The notes under the pieces were generated by a model. That model ran no database searches. It saw only the letters and a program-made list of their open reading frames with translations, and had not been told where the DNA came from. Below, in pieces: positions 49,366 through 58,555 of a stretch of 64,000 bases of DNA (its first letter is position 1; each line of letters opens with the position of its first letter). The stretch is from an uncultured Desulfosoma sp. Its GTDB lineage: Bacteria; Desulfobacterota; Syntrophobacteria; Syntrophobacterales; DSM-9756. The stretch is from contig CALGPN010000015.1 of NCBI GenBank assembly GCA_937960435.1, forward strand, positions 62,001 to 126,000, in the 5' to 3' direction. A program made the position numbers and the translations under genes.

Positions 49366-50744
49366 AGTGGCGCCACACGCTGATCTACGTGCTCGTGTTG
49401 GGGCTCCTCGGAGGCTACTATTACTATTTCGAAGTGGTGAAAAAGCAGCAAAAAGATGAAGCGCAACGAGCCAAGAACCGATTGTTCTCGATTGAGGTTG
49501 AGGCCGTCGAAGAGGTGATCCTCGAGGGCAAAGGCCGCTCGGAGGTACACCTGACGAAAAGAGACAGCCTCTGGGTTTTGGATCGACCGGTGAGGAGCGA
49601 GGCTGATCAGAGCGCTGTGGACACGCTGGTTCATGCCCTGGTGCAGTTGGAAAAGAGCCGCGACGTGGATGAAGCGGCTAAGGATCCAGGGGTCTACGGC
49701 CTGACGGAACCGGATCTTGTGGTGCGTTTCCGATCCGGTGAGTCCTGGCAACGCCTCCGCATCGGGGCGAAAAACCCCACAGGTGAAAGCCGCTATGCGG
49801 CCAGGGGCGATGAAAACACCGTCTTTCTTTTGGCTGCAGGAAGCGTGGACGCCTTGAACAAGGGGCTCGATGAGCTTCGCCGGCGGGATCTCCTGGCCTT
49901 TGAAGATGACGAAATCCATCGGCTCACCGTCACGTGGGCCGACGGGCACCGGCTGGTACTCGCCCGAGATGAGAAAGACAAGGACATCTGGCGATGTCCC
50001 GAGGACCCCGAGCGGCGCGTGAAGCGCACCAAGGTGGACGGAATCCTCAACCAAATCCGCTGGGCTCGGGCCAAGAGCTTTTTAGATGAGCTCGGCGAAC
50101 AGTCCTCCTTATGGTCCCGGGGGGATCCGGACGTCCAGGTGGCCTTAGAGGGGAGTGACGGGTCGGAACGAGGACTCCTCAAGATCGGGAGGAAAAAAGA
50201 CGATCCCGAGACCTACGTGGCTTGGAGCTCCCAAATGTCATCGCTTGTCTCGGTCGACGGCTCTGTGCTCAAGGACCTCCCCAAGACTGTCCGCGATGTG
50301 GAGGACCGTTCGGTGGCGACGCTGGATTCCAAGAGTGTCACCCGCGTCCGCTACCGGCTCCAGGGGGAAATGGGTGAGTTGGTGCTCCAGGACGACGGCA
50401 AATGGGCTCATGTGGGACCCGACGGATCGCGGCGGGTGCTCAAAGAATCCTGGCGCGTGCGCCCTCTCTTTTGGGAATGGGAAGATTTGGAATACGAAGA
50501 AAAAGTTTCCCCCGACAAGCAACCCCCCGAAGATCACAGTCTGAATCGCCTGGAGTTTTCGGGAAAGGACGGGATGATGCTCACCGTGTCCTGGCCTGGG
50601 CCGAACCGGGACGATACGGCGGAAACCATTCCGCTTTGGACGAACCCCGGCGAAGCCTACTTGGTCAAGGCCGAAAAAATCAAGAAGATCGAACGAAAGA
50701 TCCAAGATGTCCTGAAAAGCCCTTCAGACAAAGCCTCTTCGTGA
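49362..50744 (+). CDS. DUF4340-type membrane-anchored protein
   Basis: 460 residues. One N-terminal transmembrane helix (LIYVLVLGLLGGYYYYF), the rest periplasmic with repeated beta-rich units (VEEVILEGKGRSEVHLTKRDSLW, IHRLTVTWADGHRLVLARDE) typical of DUF4340. It overlaps the GldG-like gene by 4 nt. DUF4340 proteins regularly accompany GldAFG-like transporters; their role is not known. Confidence 0.8.
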   Translation: MKWRHTLIYVLVLGLLGGYYYYFEVVKKQQKDEAQRAKNRLFSIEVEAVEEVILEGKGRSEVHLTKRDSLWVLDRPVRSEADQSAVDTLVHALVQLEKSRDVDEAAKDPGVYGLTEPDLVVRFRSGESWQRLRIGAKNPTGESRYAARGDENTVFLLAAGSVDALNKGLDELRRRDLLAFEDDEIHRLTVTWADGHRLVLARDEKDKDIWRCPEDPERRVKRTKVDGILNQIRWARAKSFLDELGEQSSLWSRGDPDVQVALEGSDGSERGLLKIGRKKDDPETYVAWSSQMSSLVSVDGSVLKDLPKTVRDVEDRSVATLDSKSVTRVRYRLQGEMGELVLQDDGKWAHVGPDGSRRVLKESWRVRPLFWEWEDLEYEEKVSPDKQPPEDHSLNRLEFSGKDGMMLTVSWPGPNRDDTAETIPLWTNPGEAYLVKAEKIKKIERKIQDVLKSPSDKASS

Positions 50745-50765
50745 CGCGGGCTCAAAGAATCCCTG

Positions 50766-50806
50766 AGCGGACGGCCCGAAAAAGAGATCGAGGCCGTCCG
50801 CTTTCT
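50766..50806. terminator. Terminator between the ABC operon and queF
   Basis: Eleven-bp stem AGCGGACGGCC (50766-50776) with GGCCGTCCGCT (50792-50802) and a 15-nt loop, followed by a loose T-rich tail. It lies between convergent genes and touches the queF 3' end. Confidence 0.65.
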
Positions 50807-51272
50807 ATTCTCGGCCCCCCCGATAGCTCACCTTTTCCAGCGGCAGGGGACGGCACCCCTCGGGCAACGCCCCCGTTTCCACCACGACGTCGATGGTGAT
50901 GCCTCCGCGGGCATACCACAGTCCGACGACACGCAGGTATTTGGGTTCCATAGCTTGATGGAGGCGCTTATGAATGGTTACCGTGCAGGCTTCGTGGAAT
51001 GCCCCGTGGTTGCGAAAACTGCCGAGGAAAAGTTTAAACGACTTGCTTTCCACGAGCTTGTGCCGGGGGACGTAGTCCACAATGATGACGGCAAAATCGG
51101 GTTGCCCCGTGATGGGACACAGGGAAGTGAATTCGGGGGCCGTGAGGCGTACCACGTAGTCCATGTCGGGGTGGGGGTTGGCGAAGGTTTCCAGAACGGC
51201 CTCGTCCGGGTGGGCCGGAAGGGATACGGGCCGTCCGAGAAGGGTCAATCGATCCTGGTCGTCGTGCGGCAT
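50805..51272 (-). CDS. queF: NADPH-dependent 7-cyano-7-deazaguanine reductase
   Basis: 155 residues, short (unimodular) QueF. Catalytic Cys in [15 protein letters not shown] and the QueF motif [20 protein letters not shown]. It reduces preQ0 to preQ1 in queuosine synthesis. A T-fold enzyme that acts as an oligomer. Ribosome site aagga upstream of 51272. No other que genes are adjacent. Confidence 0.95.
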   Translation of the reverse strand: MPHDDQDRLTLLGRPVSLPAHPDEAVLETFANPHPDMDYVVRLTAPEFTSLCPITGQPDFAVIIVDYVPRHKLVESKSFKLFLGSFRNHGAFHEACTVTIHKRLHQAMEPKYLRVVGLWYARGGITIDVVVETGALPEGCRPLPLEKVSYRGGRE

Positions 51273-51350
51273 CGTCCGGTTTTCCTTGGAGGCTGATCGT
51301 GTGGGTTCCGCCTGTTTGCGGACACGGGAATCGTCCCACGAAAAGGGGGA

Positions 51351-52064
51351 TTAGCGAAGAAGTCTCTTGATTTGGTTGTGGTGTTTGCGAAAGACGTCCT
51401 CGGCGAGTCGCCCCAGTTCGTTTTGGATCAGCACCGGGGGCGGGAGATCCAGGGGGGGCGGCAGCGCGAATCGGTCTACCTTCATGGGGTGGATGTACAG
51501 CTTTTTTTCCACGGACATGATCTCTTCCGCCGTGAAATTACTTCCTAAGAAGTGTTTGTGTTCCAATCCGCACACATCCAGGCTCTTGAGAAAATTAAGG
51601 ATGGTCAGGAGATCGAAATTGGATTGAAAATTTTGGATGTTAATGTTGAGGGCCCGCACTTCCAGTTCCAAATCGCTGAAGGCGTCCTTGTACTTGCCCA
51701 TCCACGTCAGCAGTCGGTTATAGGATTCCAGGACGAGCTTTCTAAACTTGCCCTTGTGGGTCAAGGCGCTCACCTTGATGAACCGGACGCCTCTGGCAAA
51801 AGGCTTTTCAAGGCATTCCCGCCAAAAGGACGTTTCGGGAATGTGCAGCAGTTCGATGAGACGTGCGAGCATTTCCGCGTCCATCATCAGGTAACCGAGC
51901 CGCGTGAACCGCTTGCCCACCTCGTGCGCCAGAGCGCGCACATCCTCCGCCCGGGCTTCCACATCCTCTGTTTCGATTTCAATGAGGCGCCTTTGGGTCA
52001 GGTAGTTCTCGAGGACTTCTTCTTTGACCTGCCGCGTGAGACACGTGATAAGGTCGTCTTCCAC
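51351..52064 (-). CDS. Conserved-looking protein of unknown function
   Basis: 237 residues from a GTG at 52064, preceded by gggagg seven bases upstream; the frame extends to 52109 without a site. Mostly helical and charged with no transmembrane helix, signal peptide or metal motif. The C-terminus has VDRFALPPPLDLPPPV, a proline-rich turn. It lies 112 bp downstream of an ATPase gene on the same strand, and the pair may work together. I do not recognise the family. Confidence 0.7.
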   Translation of the reverse strand: MEDDLITCLTRQVKEEVLENYLTQRRLIEIETEDVEARAEDVRALAHEVGKRFTRLGYLMMDAEMLARLIELLHIPETSFWRECLEKPFARGVRFIKVSALTHKGKFRKLVLESYNRLLTWMGKYKDAFSDLELEVRALNINIQNFQSNFDLLTILNFLKSLDVCGLEHKHFLGSNFTAEEIMSVEKKLYIHPMKVDRFALPPPLDLPPPVLIQNELGRLAEDVFRKHHNQIKRLLR

Positions 52065-52176
52065 AACGTCACCTCCCGGGAGCGTCCCATCTTCACTCGT
52101 CGCGCGCACCCTCAGGAGACAAGGGAATCCGCACGCCTCGCGGAAGGGGAGCGTGAAGGGCGGCGTTTTCTTGGGC

Positions 52177-52914
52177 TTACGAGGAACACTGGGCTTTCAG
52201 TCCTTCGTGCGCTTCTGCCAAGAAAAACGTTCGGGGATTGAGTACCAGAGCCGCACGGGGCGGCCTGTATTGATCGCCGTGTTTCAGAATCACCATGGAA
52301 ATGGCTTGGGCTTTGGGTTCCAAGAGAATGATGGCTTCGAAGAGATCGTCCAGCTCATGGCAGGGATAGGGTATCCCTTTGTCGTTGGCGATGTCGATGT
52401 GACGATGGATGCGGCATGAAAACCACACGGAAGCCCCGTGATTCTCAGCGGTCTTCTGAATGGCTTCCAGCTGCTTTCGCGAAACCCGCTCGAAATCCAA
52501 GCCGTCCAGAATGATGACCGTGGGTTCGAACCGCACCTGATCCCGCAGGCTCCGGATGTTTTCTTCCAGTTTGGCCGGCGTGAACGTGTGGTGCATGTAG
52601 GACATGATGAACCGGGACGCCACCATGCCCTCCTTGATGGTGTTCAAGAGGGCCTCATCGGAGATGGCGGACTTGAAGTTCCGGTAGAGTTCCTCGTACC
52701 AGATCTTGATCTTATCCGGCAGTTCGTCGATGCAGGTGTGGAGCACCTTCTGGCCTTGCGCGAGGGCCTCGAGGGCGATGTGCGTTAGGCACGCCGTCTT
52801 GCCGACTCCTGCGCGGGCGAGAAGCACGCCCATTTGGCCGGGCTGCAGCGGTTGGCCGAGGCAGGAGCGGACGAGGGTTGCCGGAAAAGGTAGGGAACCG
52901 TCAAACGATGCCAT
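52177..52914 (-). CDS. RecA/KaiC-like P-loop ATPase
   Basis: 245 residues from the ATG at 52914 (aaaggagag site). Walker A in LLARAGVGKTACLTHIA, Walker B VIILDGLDF, and a RecA-type core with DELPDKIKIWYEEL. It lacks the KaiC duplication and the DnaB or RadA zinc region. Role unknown; the downstream neighbour is a hypothetical protein. An upstream in-frame start at 53010 has no ribosome site. Confidence 0.75.
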   Translation of the reverse strand: MASFDGSLPFPATLVRSCLGQPLQPGQMGVLLARAGVGKTACLTHIALEALAQGQKVLHTCIDELPDKIKIWYEELYRNFKSAISDEALLNTIKEGMVASRFIMSYMHHTFTPAKLEENIRSLRDQVRFEPTVIILDGLDFERVSRKQLEAIQKTAENHGASVWFSCRIHRHIDIANDKGIPYPCHELDDLFEAIILLEPKAQAISMVILKHGDQYRPPRAALVLNPRTFFLAEAHEGLKAQCSS

Positions 52915-53044
52915 GCAAAGCTCTCCTTTACGAAAGTCCGAGGAGCAGGAACGGTTTGATCCGTGCCGAACGGTCATACGCCTGTATGATACACCACGAA
53001 GTGTTCCCATGGGTAGAGGAGAACGGCCGCCGAACCCATCGGCT

Positions 53045-55114
53045 TCACTCCGCCTTTTTCCTTCGGATCACCTCCTCGGCGATCCCCCTGGGCACGGGGC
53101 TGTAGCGGGAAAATTCCATGGTAAACTCCGCCTTGCCTTGGGTGGCCGACCGGAGCACCGTGGAATAGCCGAACATTTCCGACAAAGGCACTTCCGCTTC
53201 GATGCTGGAGAAGGTGCCGTCTTCCGCGGTGCTGATGATGATTCCGCGGCGCTGGTTTAAGGTGCCGAGAACCGCCCCTTGGAATTCGGTGGGCGTTTCA
53301 ACGACGACACGCATGAGGGGTTCCATGAGCTGAGGTTTGGCCTTTTCGTACGCCTGGCGGAAAGCGCCGATGGCGGCCTGCTGGAAGGCCAGATCCGAGG
53401 AGTCCACAGGGTGGGTGTTGCCGTCGTGGATGGTGACCCTCACGCCGGTGATGGGAAAGCCTCCCAGCGAACCTTTCTTGAGGCACGCGCGGAATCCTTT
53501 GTCGCACGAAGGGATGAACTCCTGGGGGATGACGCCGCCGGTAATCCGGTTGACAAACTCGTAGTCTCCTTCGGCCAGGGGTTCGATAAAGCCGGCCACG
53601 CGGCCGTACTGGCCGGCGCCGCCGGTTTGTTTCTTATGGGTGTAGTCGAAATCGGCCCTCTGGGTGATGGTTTCCCGGTAGGCGACCTTGGGCTGGCCCG
53701 TGGACACCTCGGCACCGTATTCGCGCCGCATGCGTTCCACATAGACATCGAGGTGCAGTTCCCCCATGCCGCAAATGAGCGTCTCCCCCGTCTCTTCGTC
53801 CAGAAAGGACCGAAACGTGGGGTCCTCTTTAGTGAACCGGGTCAGGGCCTTGCTGAGGTTCATCTCCGCTTTCTTGTCCTTGGGCTTGATGGCCAAAGAG
53901 ATCACCGGTTCCGGCACGTAAATGGATGTCATGGTCAGGCGCCGGCTTCCGTCGGTAAACGTGTCCCCGGACGCGCAGTCGATCCCGAAAAGGGCCACGA
54001 TATCTCCGGCGGCGGCCGCGTCAATGTCTTCCATCTCGTCCGCGTGCATGCGGCCCAGCCGTCCCACTTTGGACACCTTGCCGGTTCGCGTGTTGACGAT
54101 GGTCGATCCCTTTTCGATGGAGCCTTGGTAGAGGCGTACATAGGTCAACTGACCATAGCGGGTCACTTCCAGTTTAAAGGCCAGCATAACCAAGGGCGCA
54201 TCGGGGTCGGATTTCAAGGGCACTTCCTCGTTGTCTCGATCGGCGTCCAAGGCGACGTTCGTCACGTCAGCCGGGCTGGGCAAATAGCGGATCACGGCGT
54301 CCAGCAGGGGCTGCACGCCCTTGTTCTTGTAAGCCGAACCCAGGAGAACAGGGGTAATGCGAAGATCCAGGGTCGCCCGCCGGACGGCCGCGTGAATGAG
54401 CTCCTCCGTGACCGCCTCTTCCAGGATCGCTTCGGTCAGCTCATCGGAAAAGAGCGACAGCGTATCGAGCATCTCTTCGCGTTTTTCCCGGGCGAGAGGA
54501 AGGAGTTCCTCGGGGATATCCTGTTCCAGAACCTCTTCGCCGTTGGGGCCTTCAAAGGTGACGGCCTTCATGCGGATCAAATCCACGACGCCTTCGTGAG
54601 CCGCTTCCAACCCCAGGGGAATTTGCAGGAGCACGGGAACATGACCGAGTTTTTCCCGGAGTTGGTCGGCCACCTTCAGGGGGTTGGCTCCCGCACGGTC
54701 GCATTTGTTGACGAAGGCGATGCGGGGCACGTTGTAGCGCTTCATCTGCCGGTCCACGGTCACCGACTGGCTTTGCACCCCGCCCACGCCGCACAGCACC
54801 AAAATGGCCCCGTCCAAGACCCGCAGGGAGCGCTCCACTTCGATGGTGAAGTCCACGTGGCCCGGGGTGTCGATGATGTTGATGGGATGGCCCTTCCACG
54901 TGCAGTGCGTCGCCGCGGACTGGATAGTGATGCCCCGCTCCTTTTCCAATTCCATGGAATCCATGGTGGCGCCCACACCGTCTTTGCCTTTGACTTCGTG
55001 AATGGCGTGAATCTTCCTCGTGTAGAAGAGAATGCGCTCGGTGAGAGTGGTTTTTCCCGAGTCGATGTGCGCGCTGATGCCGATGTTGCGGAGCTTCGTC
55101 AACTCTTTGATCAT
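53045..55114 (-). CDS. fusA: Elongation factor G, spd/mitochondrial EF-G1-like
   Basis: 689 residues from the ATG at 55114 (ggagacgatct before it). G1 [19 protein letters not shown], switch region [27 protein letters not shown]3 DTPGHVDFT and G4 NKCDRAG. The sequence, especially [12 protein letters not shown] instead of the bacterial IGIMAHIDAGKTT, matches the EF-G1 lineage of mitochondria and the spd group of spirochaetes, planctomycetes and delta-proteobacteria. Catalyses translocation. Not in a str operon; a separate partner EF-G2 for recycling is expected elsewhere. Confidence 0.93.
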   Translation of the reverse strand: MIKELTKLRNIGISAHIDSGKTTLTERILFYTRKIHAIHEVKGKDGVGATMDSMELEKERGITIQSAATHCTWKGHPINIIDTPGHVDFTIEVERSLRVLDGAILVLCGVGGVQSQSVTVDRQMKRYNVPRIAFVNKCDRAGANPLKVADQLREKLGHVPVLLQIPLGLEAAHEGVVDLIRMKAVTFEGPNGEEVLEQDIPEELLPLAREKREEMLDTLSLFSDELTEAILEEAVTEELIHAAVRRATLDLRITPVLLGSAYKNKGVQPLLDAVIRYLPSPADVTNVALDADRDNEEVPLKSDPDAPLVMLAFKLEVTRYGQLTYVRLYQGSIEKGSTIVNTRTGKVSKVGRLGRMHADEMEDIDAAAAGDIVALFGIDCASGDTFTDGSRRLTMTSIYVPEPVISLAIKPKDKKAEMNLSKALTRFTKEDPTFRSFLDEETGETLICGMGELHLDVYVERMRREYGAEVSTGQPKVAYRETITQRADFDYTHKKQTGGAGQYGRVAGFIEPLAEGDYEFVNRITGGVIPQEFIPSCDKGFRACLKKGSLGGFPITGVRVTIHDGNTHPVDSSDLAFQQAAIGAFRQAYEKAKPQLMEPLMRVVVETPTEFQGAVLGTLNQRRGIIISTAEDGTFSSIEAEVPLSEMFGYSTVLRSATQGKAEFTMEFSRYSPVPRGIAEEVIRRKKAE

Positions 55115-55163
55115 AGATCGTCTCCATAAAGACCGAAGAAAAGTTTCCCGCCCCAAAGCAAAT

Positions 55164-55192
55164 AAAAACGGGCACTCTACCGCCGTGCCCGT
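55164..55192 (-). terminator. Intrinsic terminator between mepA and fusA
   Basis: Minus strand: ACGGGCAC (55192-55185 with 55075-type partner 55175-55168), nine-nt loop, then UUUUUAUUU (A-run 55164-55168 on the plus strand). It ends the mepA transcript about 50 bp before the fusA start. Confidence 0.85.
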
Positions 55193-55296
55193 CGGGGGAA
55201 ACCGTCGTTATCAAAATTCCGATCGAAAGGAAAGGAAAAAAATAGTTACACAGAATTTTTCGAGGGATCTTCAACCGCACCCCCGGCTTAATCGCC

Positions 55297-57135
55297 TCAA
55301 GGGCGGCTGCTCCTGTTCATTGTCAGGATCTTCGGCGGGGTCGCATTCTCCTTTCGAGCCGTTTTCTCGAGGTTTTTGCCGGGCGCCGTGGTCTGGACGG
55401 CCTTCTGGAAAGACCCAGAGTCTTTGGATTCGGCGTTCTTCGCCTCAGGCTTCGGCGCTTCTTTGGTCGATCGCGTCGTCGGTGCCGCAGCTTCGGGCGC
55501 CTTTCGACCTTCTTCCGCCCCGTTGGCCGGCTTCTTGGCGTTTTTCGTGCTGCCGCTGGATGGAGCCAAAGGGGTCGCGGTTTTTACGGGCGGGTTGGAA
55601 GGGCCCTTGGTCGGAGCGGAAACGGGCCTGTCCTCTTGAGCTTTGATCGGATTTTCCGGCTTTGGGAACGGCCTTGAGACGATGAGCGTGGATCCCGGCT
55701 TGAGGGAGCCTGTGCTGGGCAGATTGTTCCACGTGCGAAGATCGCTGACGGAGACGCCGTATTTTTTCGCGATGGAAACGAGCGTATCGCTCTTTGCCAC
55801 CACGTGGGTGGAAGGGGACTTTGGCGCGGCGGCTTTGGGGCCCAAGGCCTGAGGAGCGTTCTCTTTCATGGTCTTGCCGTTCGGCGCCTTCAGGTCCTTG
55901 TCCTCCTTTTCGGCACTGGCGTCCTTGAATACCCGAGCCACCACGAGTTTCGATCCGACGGGCAGCGGCTTCTTGGCCGAGATGTTGTTCAGGCGACACA
56001 GCTCCGAGACGGACAGCCCGTAGGCCCGCGCCACGGAGGACGCCGTCTCACCCCGGCGCACCGTGTGCGTTTTTTCCACTTTTTCTTTCGGCTCACTGCG
56101 CTTCCAACGACTCACATCGACACTGGGGAGGTAGTCCACCGAGGCCACCTGAAGGGGTTCGGGGGGGATGATGGTCCGCGGCCTGAGGCTTTCAGCCAAA
56201 TGGACGGGCTCCAGTTCGAACGCTCGCCGGTAATAGACCAGCGGGGTTCCAGGGCTGAGGGGCATGTTGGGCTGAAGATGGTTCCAGCGAAGAAGGTCCT
56301 GGAGGCGTACCCCCAGATTTTGCGCCAAGGCGGCGATGTCGGTTTGGCGCTTGTCCACGTAATAGAGGACTTTCTTGGGGAGAAAGCCCGCCTGAGCCAG
56401 TTCGATGAGGGCTTTCTTGTCCGGATCCAGAGAATCCGCCTGGGCCGCCAGAGTGGACCACGGGGCGTAGAACCGCACGTGAATATGATCGTCGTGCAGC
56501 GGTTCATGGCGGATGGCCGCTTCGGAGGATCCCGATCCCACGTCGTTGAACAGCCGGTTCAGCAGATCCTCGTCAAACCCTCGGGATAACGCGTACTCGA
56601 AAAGCATTCTTTGGATTTTTCGGTCGACGAAAAGATATTGGACGCGGCCCGTCCGAATGAGGGCCTCCATGAGGGACCAGGTCTTGGGCACATCGAGATT
56701 GCCCGCATGCATGGGGATGAAACGATCTAGGGGCTGATTGCCTATGGCGTACATACCCAGATCCACATCGCGCCCGTTCTGGTGCGATTTGTGGCCCCTC
56801 ATGGGACCGCCCCCGGGCGCCGAAAAGTCACCGATGAAGAGATCCACGGTTTGGGGATATTTTTCACGTACCGTCTCGATGGCGTCCAACAGACTGCCGA
56901 CCAACTCGGGCGTCGCGTAGGCCCGGTCCGGGTCGCGGACGATGTAGCCCCCCATATCGGTGGGAAAGGGGACGCCGTTGACGAGACGGCCGCGATAGGG
57001 CTCTCCGATGGACAGGGTTAAGGCTTGGGCGGGAGCTATCCATGCGAGGCAGGTACAGAGGGTGACCAGGTTTGCGAAAAAAGCCAAAAACCGATGCCGG
57101 CGCGCCGTCAAAAGGTGTGGGCCGGCGGACCTCAT
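55297..57135 (-). CDS. mepA: Penicillin-insensitive murein endopeptidase (MepA) with LysM repeats
   Basis: 612 residues from the ATG at 57135. No good ribosome site precedes it; a ggaggg lies further up, before a CTG, so the true start may be about 11 codons earlier. Signal peptide (RFLAFFANLVTLCTCLAWIAPAQA). Zinc peptidase M74 motifs GPMRGHKSHQNGRDVDLG and HDDHIHVRFY. Three LysM-like repeats follow (VRLQDLLRWNHLQP, HTVRRGETASSVARAYG, HVVAKSDTLVSIAKKYG), then a Pro/Ala/Lys/Ser-rich tail of over 100 residues. Cleaves peptide cross-links in peptidoglycan outside the inner membrane. Confidence 0.9.
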   Translation of the reverse strand: MRSAGPHLLTARRHRFLAFFANLVTLCTCLAWIAPAQALTLSIGEPYRGRLVNGVPFPTDMGGYIVRDPDRAYATPELVGSLLDAIETVREKYPQTVDLFIGDFSAPGGGPMRGHKSHQNGRDVDLGMYAIGNQPLDRFIPMHAGNLDVPKTWSLMEALIRTGRVQYLFVDRKIQRMLFEYALSRGFDEDLLNRLFNDVGSGSSEAAIRHEPLHDDHIHVRFYAPWSTLAAQADSLDPDKKALIELAQAGFLPKKVLYYVDKRQTDIAALAQNLGVRLQDLLRWNHLQPNMPLSPGTPLVYYRRAFELEPVHLAESLRPRTIIPPEPLQVASVDYLPSVDVSRWKRSEPKEKVEKTHTVRRGETASSVARAYGLSVSELCRLNNISAKKPLPVGSKLVVARVFKDASAEKEDKDLKAPNGKTMKENAPQALGPKAAAPKSPSTHVVAKSDTLVSIAKKYGVSVSDLRTWNNLPSTGSLKPGSTLIVSRPFPKPENPIKAQEDRPVSAPTKGPSNPPVKTATPLAPSSGSTKNAKKPANGAEEGRKAPEAAAPTTRSTKEAPKPEAKNAESKDSGSFQKAVQTTAPGKNLEKTARKENATPPKILTMNRSSRP

Positions 57136-57395
57136 GCCGCAACCGGGAAAGTGGGCCGACCGTTCCAGGATGTCCCTCCTTCGCTCGGGGTTTACCTTGA
57201 TACGCGTCGAGTAACCTCTTATCGTATGGCGGTGCGCATCACCGCCACGGTGAAACCTCGATGGGCGCACCTCCCCACGGAACATCCTGCGGCGCGCCTA
57301 ACATCGTGAAAACTAGTCCTAACTAAAAGAAGGAAAAAGATCTGTCAAAGAAAAAATGTAAGCTCGCTCAATGACATGGAAAAAGTAAGACTCAG

Positions 57396-57716
57396 CTAAC
57401 TTCCGGAGGCGTCCTCAGTCCTTTGGTTTTCCTCAGGGCGGTATGAGACAGTGGGGTTATGGTGGGCTTTTTCCGACCACGTCTGAGCATTTAAGCTTTC
57501 AAAAAGGGCGATTTGTTCGGCGAAACTCAGTCGGGGCGTTATGCGCGCGGGGCCTCGGCAAGCCTGGCAGCGCGCTTCCGAACACTGCTGGCAGAAATGA
57601 CAGTCGGGACATGGGTTCTTTTTGACCCCATCGTGCACGGCCGAAGGCTGATAGACGCGGTAAAGACCGCATCGATAAACGAACGAGGAGGATTCCTTTA
57701 AATTTTTCCCCGGCAT
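57396..57716 (-). CDS. Small Cys-rich protein, unknown
   Basis: 106 residues from an ATG with aaggggcg upstream. Cysteine string CPDCHFCQQCSEARCQACR in the middle suggests zinc or Fe-S binding; the rest is polar. Family not recognised. Divergent from tadA, 90 bp away. The tight cysteine spacing and ribosome site favour a real gene. Confidence 0.6.
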   Translation of the reverse strand: MPGKNLKESSSFVYRCGLYRVYQPSAVHDGVKKNPCPDCHFCQQCSEARCQACRGPARITPRLSFAEQIALFESLNAQTWSEKAHHNPTVSYRPEENQRTEDASGS

Positions 57717-57806
57717 GGCGACGCCCCTTCATTTGGGTTGTTTGCTTTTGCCGTCTAAATTAAGAGGCTGGGGTTTCGAGGGCAAGAGCGTCACTGGGGG
57801 AGGCCG

Positions 57807-58304
57807 GTGAAGGAACCGTGGGATCACGACTATTTCATGGGTTTGAGCCTGGAGGAGGCGGATCGGGCCGCCGAACAGGGTGAAGTCCCGGTCGGCGCCG
57901 TCTTGGTGGGTTGGGACGGGACGGTGTGGGCTCGGGCCCATAACTTGACGGTAACGGAGCGGGATCCTACGGCTCATGCGGAAATCGTCGCTCTGCGGCG
58001 CGCCGCGGCGCTCCTGCGCAACCATCGCTTGCCCGGCACCGTGCTCTACGTCACCTTAGAGCCCTGCCCCATGTGCGTGGGGGCCCTGATTCAAGCCCGT
58101 GTGGACCTCTTGGTCTACGGAGCGGCGGACCCCAAGAGCGGCGCGGCGGGCGGTGTTGTGGACTTGACAAAGCCGGGCTGTTTCCCCCATAGTGTTCAGG
58201 TTCTGGGCGGGGTTCGCGCCGAAGAGTGCGCGAAACGTCTCGCCCGGTTTTTTCGGGAGCGGCGCCTGTGCCGCCGATGCGGAGAGGTACCGAAGTGGCC
58301 GTAA
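57807..58304 (+). CDS. tadA: tRNA-specific adenosine deaminase
   Basis: 165 residues from a GTG at 57807 (gggggagg site). Zinc/catalytic motifs THAEIVALR and LEPCPMCVGALIQARV, plus the AADPKSGAAGGVVDL region. Deaminates A34 to inosine in tRNA-Arg(ACG). The last 24 nt of the gene, including its stop, are the 5' end of tRNA-Ser(CGA), so its final residues GEVPKWP are encoded within a tRNA gene. Confidence 0.94.
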   Translation: MKEPWDHDYFMGLSLEEADRAAEQGEVPVGAVLVGWDGTVWARAHNLTVTERDPTAHAEIVALRRAAALLRNHRLPGTVLYVTLEPCPMCVGALIQARVDLLVYGAADPKSGAAGGVVDLTKPGCFPHSVQVLGGVRAEECAKRLARFFRERRLCRRCGEVPKWP

Positions 58305-58376
58305 CGGGGTCGACTCGAAATCGACTTGTCCTGTGAAGAGCAGGGCACGTGGGTTCGAATCCCACCCTCTCCGCCA
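58281..58376 (+). tRNA. tRNA-Ser (anticodon CGA)
   Basis: Acceptor GGAGAGG (58281-58287) pairs with CCTCTCC (58366-58372), then G-CCA. Anticodon stem GTCGA/TCGAC encloses loop CTCGAAA. Long type II variable arm and T-arm GTGGG-TTCGAAT-CCCAC. CCA is encoded. It overlaps the tadA 3' end by 24 nt. Confidence 0.95.
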
Positions 58377-58424
58377 CGTGGATCATCATCACGGTCAATG
58401 CCGTCGTCCGAAGCTTTGCGCTGC

Positions 58425-58518
58425 GGAGAGATGCCCGAGCTGGCCGAAGGGGCACGACTGGAAATCGTGTGTTCCGTCAAAAGCGGAACCGAGGGTTCGA
58501 ATCCCTCTCTCTCCGCCA
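58425..58518 (+). tRNA. tRNA-Ser (anticodon GGA)
   Basis: Acceptor GGAGAGA (58425-58431) with TCTCTCC (58508-58514), discriminator G and encoded CCA. Anticodon stem CACGA/TCGTG with loop CTGGAAA. Long variable arm and T-arm GAGGG-TTCGAAT-CCCTC. It lies 48 nt after tRNA-Ser(CGA) and 37 nt before dnaX. Confidence 0.96.
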
Positions 58519-58555
58519 TTTTTTTCCCCAAAAACCCCATGCCCTCGAATTCCCC

